Source: Acidimicrobiia bacterium (GTDB lineage: Bacteria > Actinomycetota > Acidimicrobiia > Acidimicrobiales > Aldehydirespiratoraceae). From it: a DNA stretch of 40,143 nucleotides. This document shows positions 1-6,594 of the stretch, in pieces. Every line of letters begins with the position of its first letter. Position 1 is the first letter of the stretch. The notes below the pieces were generated by a model that was given only the letters and a program-made list of their open reading frames with translations, was not told the origin of the DNA and did not search any database. The DNA lies in contig QIIW01000033.1 of the NCBI GenBank assembly GCA_003231645.1, positions 1 to 40,143 on the forward strand, in the 5' to 3' direction. The position numbers were made by a program, and so were the translations under genes.

Positions 1-2
1 CG

Positions 3-644
3 CAGGACGCGGGGGAGGAGCAGATTCGGGAGATGTTTGAGCTCATTCGCAGGCAGACAGCGATGCTTCGGGCGGCGATCGTGTTCACCGACCAGCTCCA
101 CGGAGATGTCTTGCGCGTAGTAACCGGTCACGCAGACGCGACCGTCACTCAGATCCTCAGCAACAACGAGCACCGAGCGCGGTTCGCTGCGCTCGACCGC
201 GATGCGCTGCTCCAAGCGTATCGGCTGCGCGTATTCCGAAACAAGTTAGTCACCCACCCGCCTGGCGAGCTGCTGGGGTCAAGCACGTCGACCGTGTTAG
301 ATGAGACGGCCCGGCAGCTCCAACCCATGCGCTGGGGGGAAGAGATCCCCGATGAGACCATCGAGCAGATCCATTCACTTGCCCGCGAGGCCGAGCACGA
401 CGTCCTAGGAGTGGCCGACGAACTCTCTGGAGCCGGGAATGTCTGGAACCTGCTGCAGCTACTCTTCGACAGCGTCGCACCGCTTGAAGGGTCTGGAGAG
501 CGTTCGAGCCTGCGGATGAGAGTCGACAGCTTGGTGGGCAAGCTCGGTGGCGTGAAGAGCCCGACGATGGCAGAAGTCATAGATGCCATGGTTGCGTTCC
601 TTGCTGCGCTGGCCGAACTTGTCGAGAGCGAGCACGCCGCCTAG
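3..644 (+). CDS. HEPN-like (AbiU2-type) protein, 5' end cut by the window
   Basis: The frame is open to the left edge of the window (residues before the first ATG at 33 read QDAGEEQIRE), so the N-terminus probably lies outside; the ATG at 33 is an alternative start, with a purine-rich GGAGGAG 12 bases upstream. The visible ~200 residues look almost wholly alpha-helical. Around residues 69-75 (counted from the ATG) is R-N-K-L-V-T-H, which fits the Rx4-6H motif of HEPN ribonuclease-like domains, within a helix-rich context resembling AbiU2-type HEPN proteins. HEPN proteins are common in abortive-infection and toxin systems, which suits its position in a defence island, but I see no antitoxin partner inside the window. 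The family assignment is inferred from one motif and overall character; an ordinary hypothetical protein remains possible. Confidence 0.45.
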   Translation, partial: QDAGEEQIREMFELIRRQTAMLRAAIVFTDQLHGDVLRVVTGHADATVTQILSNNEHRARFAALDRDALLQAYRLRVFRNKLVTHPPGELLGSSTSTVLDETARQLQPMRWGEEIPDETIEQIHSLAREAEHDVLGVADELSGAGNVWNLLQLLFDSVAPLEGSGERSSLRMRVDSLVGKLGGVKSPTMAEVIDAMVAFLAALAELVESEHAA

Positions 645-665
645 TTGTACTCGGTCGCCTGCTCG

Positions 666-688
666 GGGCTCCGTTGCGTTGACGGATC
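666..688 (+). repeat. Left terminal inverted repeat of the IS6 element
   Basis: It pairs with 1459-1481 in inverted orientation with three mismatches. The G-G-C-T-C-x-G-T-T-G-C core is typical of IS6/IS26-type ends. Confidence 0.8.
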
Positions 689-690
689 GG

Positions 691-1419
691 GTGCCCAGCA
701 GCGAGCGTGATCGGGTGAATCATTCCAGCGCTGTTGAGTCCGATTCGTTTGCCGGGTACCGGTTTCCGCCCGAGGTGATCTTGCTGGCCGTGCGCTGGTA
801 CCTGCGCTACGGGCTCTCCTACCGTGACGTCGAAGAACTCCTCGCCGAACGCGGTATCGACGTCGACCACGTCACCATCTACCGGTGGGTACAGCGCTTC
901 ACTCCCCTGCTGATCGAGGCGGCGAGGCCGTGTCGCCACGCGGTGGGTGACCGTTGGTCCGTTGATGAGACCTACGTCAAAGTCATGGGAATGTGGCGCT
1001 ACGTCTACCGGGCAGTGGATCAGCATGGCCAGGTCATCGACGTGTACGTGTCGAAACGACGCAACGTCGCCGCTGCCAGGCATTTCTTCGAAACGGCGTT
1101 GAGCAACCATGGGCGGCCAGCGGAGGTGACCACCGATCTGACTGCACCGCTGCTGCGGGTGATCGAGGAGCTGATCCCAGGAGCGCTTCATGACACCGAG
1201 CAGTACGCGAACAACCGGATCGAGAACGACCACGGCCGCCTCAAGGCCAGGCTGCGGCCGATGCGTGGTCTGTGCACCGATCGGACCGCGTCGATCGTGA
1301 TCCGCGGGCATGCGTTTGTTTAGAATCTTCGACGCGGCCACTACGAACTCGGCGTGGAAGCGGACCGCGAGCTCCTACGCCTGGCGGCAGCTTTCGATGA
1401 ACTCGCCGAAGTGATCTGA
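691..1419 (+). pseudogene. IS6-family transposase interrupted by an amber codon
   Basis: This DDE transposase has its catalytic residues visible: Asp in WSVDETYVK, Asp in VTTDLTAP and Glu in NNRIENDHGRLK. The N-terminal part (FAGYRFPPEV, LSYRDVEELLAERG) is the usual IS6 DNA-binding region. The reading frame hits TAG at 1321-1323, directly after RGHAFV. The same frame then continues for 31 codons (NLRRGHYELG ... FDELAEVI) to TGA at 1417-1419. In related actinobacterial transposases this stretch reads HAFVQNLRRGHYEL from memory, so the stop most likely replaces a CAG glutamine codon by one C-to-T change. GTG at 691 or 715 are the likely starts; a longer ATG frame would run back into the preceding gene. 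The product would lack its last 32 residues unless the amber is read through. Confidence 0.85.
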
Positions 1420-1458
1420 CCGAATACCCCGACACGAAACCGGTCAACCGCGCCCGCC

Positions 1459-1481
1459 GATCAATCAACGCAACAGAGCCC
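1459..1481 (-). repeat. Right terminal inverted repeat of the IS6 element
   Basis: It is the inverted partner of 666-688 and marks the right edge of the element. Confidence 0.8.
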
Positions 1482-1484
1482 TCC

Positions 1485-1592
1485 ATGGACACAGTCGCTG
1501 CACACTTCGGTGTCAGTCAACGCACGATTGCGCGTGAGTTCACTGCCGCGAACGTATCCACTCGGCCATCACCTCGTCGCTCATCCGCTTGA
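1485..1592 (+). pseudogene. Fragment encoding a helix-turn-helix, abutting the IS
   Basis: Four bases after the IS right end, a short frame encodes TVAAHFGVSQRTIAREF, a good helix-turn-helix match of the kind found in resolvase C-termini or small regulators. The frame stops after 35 codons and its second half overlaps the opposite-strand fragment at 1540-1779. It is best read as the remnant of a gene cut by the insertion; which family it came from cannot be told. Confidence 0.3.
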
Positions 1593-1779
1593 CCGGACGA
1601 TTGGCCTTCAACTTGACCCGGCATTCCAACGCGGCTTTGAACTCCGGATCCTCGGCAGCGAGCTCCTCGACCGCCTGATCGATGAGTGCTCTTCCTAGAC
1701 GTGGGATGTCAATGTGTTCGCGGGGGTTCGGCTTTACGGGAGTAAGGCCATGGACGTATGCACGAAGTGCAGCGAATGC
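1540..1779 (-). pseudogene. Open, coding-like extension after the nuclease TAG stop
   Basis: Immediately after the TAG that ends the PD-(D/E)XK gene, the same frame stays open for 79 codons to TGA at 1540-1542. It reads like real protein: charged helical sequence such as RALIDQAVEELAAEDPEF and later RMSDEVMAEW, with typical high-GC codons. There is no ATG or GTG start near its beginning. Two explanations fit. It may be a C-terminal extension of the nuclease lost or controlled by an amber codon. Or it may be a separate small gene that has lost its start: the ATG at 1749-1751 would join this frame if one C were restored (MALLPVKPN...). No homologue is recognised. Confidence 0.4.
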
Positions 1780-2343
1780 CTACTGCTCAACTTGAGCGAA
1801 CTCGTCGAACAGGTAGTCGTCGAGAATCAGCTCATTGCCAGACGCAACCATCTTATAAATGTAGTCGGTCGTGTGGCTGTCATTTGCATAGGATGAGAAA
1901 ATCTTGACGGTCGACCTCCCGTTAGTAGCTCCGACCGTGTCGACCAGCGTCTTCGCGGGGACAACCAGGAAGTCTTCACTATATTTCGTATGCTGGCCCT
2001 CGTTGTCGACAGACCTCGACTGGGATAAATAGTGAATCACGAAAACACAGAAAGTGATTTCTGGGTCATGTCGGGAAAAGGTGCTGAGGTTGATAGACGC
2101 CATGAAGATGCCACTGTCGAACTCTCCAACGTCCTGGCAAGTCTTGACCTGGAACTTGTAGAACTTCTCGCCTCGGAACGCGACCAGATCAATCCCATCG
2201 TCGACAGCCCCCTTGAAGATGTTGAAACCATTCATCAACAGCTTTCCGGCGGTGAGGTACTCTCCTGCCTCGCCAAGGAACCGGCGGTCCACGCGCGAGC
2301 CGGCATAGTCCCACTCGTCGCCAGCATCGGACTGATCAGTCAT
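1780..2343 (-). CDS. PD-(D/E)XK nuclease-like protein, third gene of the CBASS operon
   Basis: Predicted 187-residue soluble protein. The start is the ATG at 2343, inside the end of the effector gene (8-bp overlap), which marks translational coupling. Residues 22-67 carry the PD-(D/E)XK core: GEAGEY (Glu25/Glu28), then DDGID (Asp52), then FQVK (Gln65-x-Lys67). The order E...D...QxK matches Holliday-resolvase-like and intron-associated PD-(D/E)XK enzymes, so DNA cleavage is inferred. No cyclic-nucleotide sensor such as SAVED is fused to it, unlike Cap4. The longer frame upstream of 2343 overlaps the effector gene and is not needed. It ends in TAG, after which the frame stays open (see 1540-1779). 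Being last in the operon, it may be a second effector, an accessory nuclease or a passenger. Confidence 0.65.
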   Translation of the reverse strand: MTDQSDAGDEWDYAGSRVDRRFLGEAGEYLTAGKLLMNGFNIFKGAVDDGIDLVAFRGEKFYKFQVKTCQDVGEFDSGIFMASINLSTFSRHDPEITFCVFVIHYLSQSRSVDNEGQHTKYSEDFLVVPAKTLVDTVGATNGRSTVKIFSSYANDSHTTDYIYKMVASGNELILDDYLFDEFAQVEQ

Positions 2344-2980
2344 TTGATCGTTCAACCCCCTTCTTCTTGAAGAGATCCAAGGCCGACTCGTAGTCGTCCG
2401 CGAGGGTGTGTGAGCGTTCTGTGAAATCGAGCTCCCCCCGTGTGTTGCGGTCGGTCCAGTATCTGCCCTGAAGCCGAGAGGCGGGGCGGCTACTGATTTG
2501 GAGTGAAGTCGATCCGTGATGAATGTCACTTCGGTGGTTGACGCTGCTGCGCGGCTCGTTCAGGTACATGAAGTCGAGTGCCATTCGGTCTTGATACTTG
2601 GTCACGGACGCGAGTGCCGAGCTCGATCGGGACTCGTCGGTAAGGAGTGTAACCTTGATGGTCGATGCCGTCTGCCGCACGACGAGGTACGCAACCTTTG
2701 GTGGAATGCGTTTGGACGTTGCCGGATCAATCCACTCGGAAGCGAGCACACCCTGCCATGTTCCAGTGAGGTCGATAGGTGTGGCCTTTAGTTTCTGGGA
2801 GAGCTCGAACCTCCAGAACCGGCGATCCCACAGCGCAAGCACAACACCCACTGTGACCACCGCGTACGAGTAGTAACTCAGCCACTCAGGGCTGGGATCT
2901 CCGCCCGAGAGAACTATCCCCACAGCGAACACAATGACCACAACGCCGGTGATGATCTGGATCAAAGTCTTGCTGATCAT
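2336..2980 (-). CDS. cap15: Cap15-like CBASS effector (2 TM helices plus beta-barrel)
   Basis: Predicted 214-residue membrane protein. Two transmembrane helices lie at about residues 7-26 and 36-52, followed by a beta-rich domain from about residue 70. That domain shows the pattern I associate with the S-2TMbeta/Cap15 family: GTWQG, then a hydrophobic strand ending RQTASTIKVTLLT, an S-rich DESRSSSA stretch, and near the end LQGRYWTDRNTRGEL. Cap15 proteins bind the cyclic dinucleotide made by their partner CD-NTase through the barrel, oligomerise and disrupt the inner membrane, killing the infected cell. The start ATG at 2980 overlaps the CD-NTase TGA as ATGA, so the two are translated together. 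Both neighbours are on the same strand with overlaps, forming a compact three-gene operon. Confidence 0.8.
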   Translation of the reverse strand: MISKTLIQIITGVVVIVFAVGIVLSGGDPSPEWLSYYSYAVVTVGVVLALWDRRFWRFELSQKLKATPIDLTGTWQGVLASEWIDPATSKRIPPKVAYLVVRQTASTIKVTLLTDESRSSSALASVTKYQDRMALDFMYLNEPRSSVNHRSDIHHGSTSLQISSRPASRLQGRYWTDRNTRGELDFTERSHTLADDYESALDLFKKKGVERSND

Positions 2981-3870
2981 GAACCGAGCTCCAGGTAATT
3001 CCAGGCGGCCTTCGCGAGGGCGCGTCCGTCAGCGCGGTTCCACTTCTGGGCCGACGAGAAGAGGTATTTGCATTCGTTAACTTCGAGCCATCGATCGATC
3101 GCCGCCTCCGGTTCACTGCCTTCGAGTTCGTGAAAGACATGTGACAGCACACCCTCGATCGAACCAGTCCAGGTGTTCCGCGTGAGGATCGAGTTTGGGC
3201 AGTTGTAGACAAGACACTCGACGAAGTAGGAGGGCACCTCTCCAAGGTCGCCCGAGTCGACCATGAGGTTCTCGACTCGCTTGAGGATCCGCACGACCTT
3301 CTTGAAGCGCGTGGACGTTGCGTTGTTCTTGCTCTTGCCACGGGCGAGGTGTTGGACCGGATAGTTTTCGATGGAACCACCGTTCTTGCGAAAGACCTTC
3401 GTCCCCTCTCGGACCGTACCCGATGGGAAGTAGTACTTGAAGTCGAAGCATGGGACGACATCGGCATCCACCCGTGACGACACGGACTCTGCATTGATCT
3501 GAACCGCCGTTGAACCGCTTGTGTCGACCTCCCCCGGGAACTTCGCCTGTAGAGCTAAGACGACTTCGTCGCGAAGCTTTGTAGGTGTCCACGGACCTGT
3601 GTAGGGCGGACCAGCCGGATGTGCACCCGGTTCCGACTCCTCCCAGTAGCAGACATTGTGGCATTGCACGGCTATGTCAACGTCGCTGTCGGTTCGAACA
3701 TTGGTGTTGTTTGCGTAGGATCCCTTTGCGAAGACGGAGAAGCGGCAGCCATCGAGCGGCTCGTGAGCCGTGAGCGCACCTCGAACCATCCGCTCGGTCC
3801 GCTCCTGCTTGTCCTGCTCCGTTGTGCTTGAGGACCCAGTCCACCCCGCTAGCTGTTCTTCGAGCGTCAT
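2977..3870 (-). CDS. CD-NTase, CBASS cyclic-oligonucleotide synthase
   Basis: Predicted 297-residue soluble enzyme of the cGAS/DncV-like nucleotidyltransferase superfamily. The polymerase-beta fold signature is intact: GSY at residues 50-52, DSDVD with metal-binding Asp63 and Asp65, and a third acidic residue Asp137 in VDADVVP. On phage infection such enzymes make a cyclic di- or trinucleotide that activates the partner effector; with a Cap15 partner a cyclic dinucleotide is most likely, by analogy with known CBASS. No Cap2/Cap3 ubiquitin-like genes and no HORMA/TRIP13 genes are present, so this is a minimal type I arrangement. The ATG at 3870 is the first in frame. A LexA box lies 48 bp upstream (3918-3931). 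Confidence 0.9.
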   Translation of the reverse strand: MTLEEQLAGWTGSSSTTEQDKQERTERMVRGALTAHEPLDGCRFSVFAKGSYANNTNVRTDSDVDIAVQCHNVCYWEESEPGAHPAGPPYTGPWTPTKLRDEVVLALQAKFPGEVDTSGSTAVQINAESVSSRVDADVVPCFDFKYYFPSGTVREGTKVFRKNGGSIENYPVQHLARGKSKNNATSTRFKKVVRILKRVENLMVDSGDLGEVPSYFVECLVYNCPNSILTRNTWTGSIEGVLSHVFHELEGSEPEAAIDRWLEVNECKYLFSSAQKWNRADGRALAKAAWNYLELGS

Positions 3871-3902
3871 CCTGTCCGCCGTTCCTCACAAGTAGTGCAC
3901 AC

Positions 3903-3908
3903 ATCTTA
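3903..3908 (-). promoter_or_regulatory. Putative -10 element of the CBASS operon
   Basis: The minus strand reads TAAGAT here, a good sigma70-type -10, about 33 bp before the CD-NTase start codon. The -35 region is weak, which is common in actinobacteria. Confidence 0.4.
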
Positions 3909-3917
3909 CCATGCCGA

Positions 3918-3931
3918 CGAACACTCGTTCG
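3918..3931 (-). promoter_or_regulatory. LexA (SOS) box upstream of the CBASS operon
   Basis: The minus strand reads CGAACGAGTGTTCG, a perfect match to the Gram-positive/actinobacterial SOS consensus CGAACRNRYGTTCG: both 5-base arms are exact and the 4-base centre obeys the R-N-R-Y rule. The flanking 5' T also fits the mycobacterial form TCGAACN4GTTCGA, while the 3' flank does not. It sits just upstream of the putative -10, where bound LexA would block RNA polymerase. Confidence 0.7.
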
Positions 3932-4269
3932 AGCGAGAAAAGTGCCCCAAGCGTTGTGCAATCTGCGTCTGGCCCACGACACCCGAACTCCCACTGTGCG
4001 TGCCCGATATTCGGCCGTGGCCGCTAACCAGCACGTTCGCGGTCTGACGCGGCCGCCCAAGGTTCGCGTCAAAGACCCGAGGCGCCACCGGACTGCCTCG
4101 CAAGCGCCAGATCGGTCCAGGGCCCTCGACGCCATCATGCTCGCTACCTCAGACCTCCGAGGTGAACGCGTCGATCCGCGGAGGTCCCATATGTAAACGG
4201 CTGCAGACGCCCCCGGGACCGCAATGCGCTGTATGCACCCCGCTGCTGCCCCTTGCTCCCCTCTGTGAC

Positions 4270-4298
4270 TGGCACGTGTGTGGCACGTGTGTGGCACG
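4270..4298. repeat. Short tandem repeat, unit TGGCACGTGTG
   Basis: Two full and one partial copy (TGGCACG) of an 11-bp unit lie head to tail. Each CACGTG core is itself palindromic, so this could be a protein-binding array; no neighbouring regulator suggests which. Confidence 0.6.
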
Positions 4299-4339
4299 AA
4301 ACCGAAACACAAGTCCCTGACCAGGACCTTTACTCCAGA

Positions 4340-4364
4340 ATCATGACTTGTGGGAGATCATGAT
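4340..4364. repeat. Inverted repeat ATCATGA-N11-TCATGAT
   Basis: Perfect 7-bp arms are separated by 11 bases, 36 bp beyond the stop of the gene at 4400-5065. There is no T-run, so it is more likely an operator or recombination site than a rho-independent terminator. Confidence 0.45.
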
Positions 4365-4399
4365 CAACGCACCCGAAGGTCTGTTCCGTTGACCAGCAG

Positions 4400-5065
4400 T
4401 CATCCGCGCCCAGTCGCGTCGACATGCTCGACGCTAGCGATCGGCTTAGACTCGTCCCTTGGATGTGCGAATGTCACGGTGTAAGAGATCCGCCGACGAG
4501 GGTTGTCAAAGTCCCAAGTGACCAACAGCGGCGTTGCATCGAAGGTGTGTTTCGAGTGGATGTCCTCGTCGGGGTCTTCCAGCACGGGGTCTAGTCGCGC
4601 CGCTGTCACCTCGTTGCCAGGTAGATACCGCACAATGGTCACCCTGTTTGCGGTCGCCGTTTGTTTCGGAACCCACGGCCGATAGTCGAATCTGAAGCCG
4701 TCCCAGATGGCTTCGACACGGCTGGCGATCGAGCCATCGCCCATCGTCAGTTCCAGATCGATTGTGGGGACATCGTCGCTCGGCTGCAATACCCGATACC
4801 ACTCGGCCGTGCTGGAGCGGCCGCGGATCGAGCGGCCTCCCTCCATCAGAGCCGCCACAAGGAAAGCGGCCATCACAACCGCCAAGATCCTTCGCGAATC
4901 GTGACTAAACCAATCAGTCGTCCACTCGACGACGACGGCTGCGACTATCGTCATGAACGCCGCTGCCGTCGAGATGGAGGCGAGCGGCGTGCCGAGCGAT
5001 CTCAGTGTCTGGACAAGGAACTTCCCCGTCCATCGAATCGTCGAACTCGTCCACCATCTAGCCAT
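4400..5065 (-). CDS. Membrane protein, two TM helices plus beta-rich domain, unknown function
   Basis: Predicted 221 residues from the ATG at 5065; two in-frame TTG codons just upstream are less likely starts. Two hydrophobic segments near residues 29-48 (ASISTAAAFMTIVAAVVV) and 58-76 (ILAVVMAAFLVAALM) are followed by a soluble domain of about 140 residues rich in predicted strands (e.g. TIDLELTMGD, ISYTVTFAH). I do not recognise the family. The layout, two N-terminal TM helices then a beta domain, is the same as that of the Cap15-like effector 1.4 kb away on the same strand, although no sequence likeness is evident. It is separated from the CBASS operon by about 530 bp and so is probably a separate transcript. 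Confidence 0.65.
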   Translation of the reverse strand: MARWWTSSTIRWTGKFLVQTLRSLGTPLASISTAAAFMTIVAAVVVEWTTDWFSHDSRRILAVVMAAFLVAALMEGGRSIRGRSSTAEWYRVLQPSDDVPTIDLELTMGDGSIASRVEAIWDGFRFDYRPWVPKQTATANRVTIVRYLPGNEVTAARLDPVLEDPDEDIHSKHTFDATPLLVTWDFDNPRRRISYTVTFAHPRDESKPIASVEHVDATGRG

Positions 5066-5180
5066 CAACAACTAGCTTTGCACAACGACCCCGTTGCCGT
5101 CGTTTTGCCATGCCCAGCCGCGTCGTCCGCAGTGACTAGACTCGTGTCCGGAGCTACTGCTAGCTCAGTGAGGTGAAAAG

Positions 5181-5390
5181 ATGGCATGGCGAGGCGTCGT
5201 TTGGCGGGAGGCTGGAGCGTACGGGCCTATGGGCGGCTTCGAGCCGCGAAAGCAGCTGGGTACCCATCGATTCCCGAATCCCCCCGACGTAGGTCAGTTC
5301 CTCCAGCTGCCAGACGGCCAGGAGTACCAAGTGGTCTCAACCGACTTGGGATTTTGTCACGTTCGACCACGCGCCATGCAGGCCACTTAG
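5181..5390 (+). CDS. Small hypothetical protein (69 aa)
   Basis: The ATG is preceded by a strong ribosome binding site, GAGGTG, with 5 bases between, better than most genes here. The product is basic in its first half and contains FPNPPDVGQFLQLPDGQEY, suggesting a small folded domain. It ends where the IS3 remnant on the other strand ends, so its 3' end may be a product of that insertion. No family is recognised. Confidence 0.4.
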   Translation: MAWRGVVWREAGAYGPMGGFEPRKQLGTHRFPNPPDVGQFLQLPDGQEYQVVSTDLGFCHVRPRAMQAT

Positions 5391-5596
5391 GACCTCAGCG
5401 GGTAGGTGCTGGGGTTGGGGATCCATCGGTGGGACTGTCGCATTGTGTGTGGGCATCTCCCTGTCGGGCGGACGGGTGGTTCTGATGCTTGCTGGTGCTG
5501 CTGTTCCCACTCGGTGGACGGGATGTGTTTGAGGGTGCTGTGGCGACGGTGGTTGCAACAGCCGATGAAGCACTTGATCTCGTAGCGGGGCGGCGG
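5387..5596 (-). pseudogene. IS3-family transposase (OrfB) C-terminal remnant
   Basis: About 69 codons are open on the minus strand. They contain CCNHRRHSTLKHIPSTEWE, which matches the conserved end of IS3-family integrase-type transposases (YN.RRRHSTLGYLSPxEfE) just after the catalytic glutamate region. A TGA at 5597-5599 closes the frame upstream, and no rve catalytic core, OrfA or terminal repeats are found, so only the tail of an old insertion remains. Confidence 0.6.
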
Positions 5597-5599
5597 TCA

Positions 5600-5802
5600 G
5601 GTTGCGGAACTCGTGGACGTCGGCTTCACGTCGTCATGCAGGCCTTCGCCGATCACCTCACTAACCGGCCAGCCACATCGGTGGCGGACTCCCTAACGCT
5701 ACGAAACCACCGCAACGCACCCCAAAGTCTTAATCAGGTACCTTCATGCGCACTCGAAGTACGTTGCAGCTCCACAGGCCCGCAGCCGAAAGGATAATTT
5801 CC
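5600..5802. other. Short non-coding stretch between IS3 remnant and next gene
   Basis: Nothing recognisable is seen except the ribosome binding site GAAAGGA at 5788-5794 serving the gene that starts at 5803. Confidence 0.5.
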
Positions 5803-6594
5803 GTGAGTGACCGGCCCGGCGATTACAAGAATGAGCTGCTTGCCCGGGATGCTGATGAGCGGTTCCTCCACGCTTTCGCGCAACTCCAGGCGTTGGTCGC
5901 AAGCAAGCCGCTTTCGGGCGGCCAGTACGTAGCCCAGATGATCGCTTTTCTCTGCCGACAGCTTCTCATGGACAAACAGCCGCTGATCCACGTTGTCAAC
6001 CGGCCAGACGATCGCAGACTGAGCATCGAATTCGAGTGCTCGCCTTTCGATGGATCGCTGCCAGACGACCCGGAGGTACGACCAATCCTTCAAAAGGCAA
6101 GGATGATGTCCGGGCCGACCGCGTTCGACCACCCAAGTGAGCCAATGAAATGGGATCGGTTCCTTGCTGCTGGCGTCTTGAGCACGCGACAGGGGGTGGC
6201 CAGTGTTCGAGACATCGTCGACTTCGCCGCTCACGTCAAGGGCGGGGTCCACTTTGCAAGCCCGAAGTCTCCCGTCGACGCCAAGCTGGCATCGGCGTGC
6301 GCGATCGGTCGAGTTCGCGGTGTCCAGGCACCACTGATATCGCTGTGGCCCATCGGGCGTGTAGTGGTCCGCGCAACGGACTCGCTGCACGAGCGAATTC
6401 ATCAAACTCACGCTGCCTCACGACACACTCCCGAGACCGAGATCACCTCGGAAGGACCTGCAACCATCTTTGCCGTGGTTTCCAATGAAGACGGCTCAAA
6501 GCATGCAGTCGCACGCATACAAGAAGCCGATGGCACCCAGAGGACGTGGGGCAGTGGCGAGGGGCTGGTCGAGCCGCCCCCCGACGACGGCTGA
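5803..6594 (+). CDS. Hypothetical protein of the accessory island (263 aa)
   Basis: I chose the GTG at 5803 because GAAAGGA lies 8 bases before it; a longer frame from 5746 has no such site. Codon use is coding-like and an opposite-strand frame of similar length reads as noise. Residues 1-100 look helical (FLHAFAQLQALVASK, QMIAFLCRQLLM). A central VRDIVDFAAHVKGGVHF is the most conserved-looking segment and resembles a K/R-GGVH motif I have seen in uncharacterised bacterial proteins, though I cannot name the family. The C-terminus is acidic and Pro-rich, with no TM segment or signal peptide. It stands alone between an IS remnant and a long non-coding stretch. Confidence 0.6.
   Translation: MSDRPGDYKNELLARDADERFLHAFAQLQALVASKPLSGGQYVAQMIAFLCRQLLMDKQPLIHVVNRPDDRRLSIEFECSPFDGSLPDDPEVRPILQKARMMSGPTAFDHPSEPMKWDRFLAAGVLSTRQGVASVRDIVDFAAHVKGGVHFASPKSPVDAKLASACAIGRVRGVQAPLISLWPIGRVVVRATDSLHERIHQTHAASRHTPETEITSEGPATIFAVVSNEDGSKHAVARIQEADGTQRTWGSGEGLVEPPPDDG

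Larger units (their letters stand above)
666..1481 (+). mobile_element. IS6-family insertion sequence (816 bp)
   Basis: The element is bounded by imperfect inverted repeats of 23 bp. The left end at 666-688 begins GGGCTCCGTTGCGTTGA and the right end at 1459-1481, read on the minus strand, begins GGGCTCTGTTGCGTTGA, with about 20 of 23 bases matching. It encloses a single IS6-type DDE transposase. The 8 bases outside the two ends (658-665 and 1482-1489) do not match, so no target duplication is visible, as expected after replicative transposition with later recombination. The element starts 21 bp after the stop of the HEPN-like gene. Confidence 0.85.
3932..4399. other. Intergenic stretch without a convincing gene
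   Basis: Frames are open on both strands, but none has good codon use, a ribosome binding site or a recognisable motif. It holds an 11-bp tandem repeat (4270-4298) and an inverted repeat (4340-4364), listed separately. Confidence 0.5.

Noticed and set aside
658..1489. Target-site duplication around the IS6 element
   Set aside because: The 8-base flanks on the two sides do not match.
3677..4312. 211-codon minus-strand frame upstream of the CD-NTase
   Set aside because: It overlaps the CD-NTase gene and the promoter, is Arg/Ala-rich noise, and has no ribosome site.
5734..6411. 225-codon minus-strand frame
   Set aside because: The plus-strand frame at 5803-6594 has a ribosome site, better codon bias and protein-like composition.
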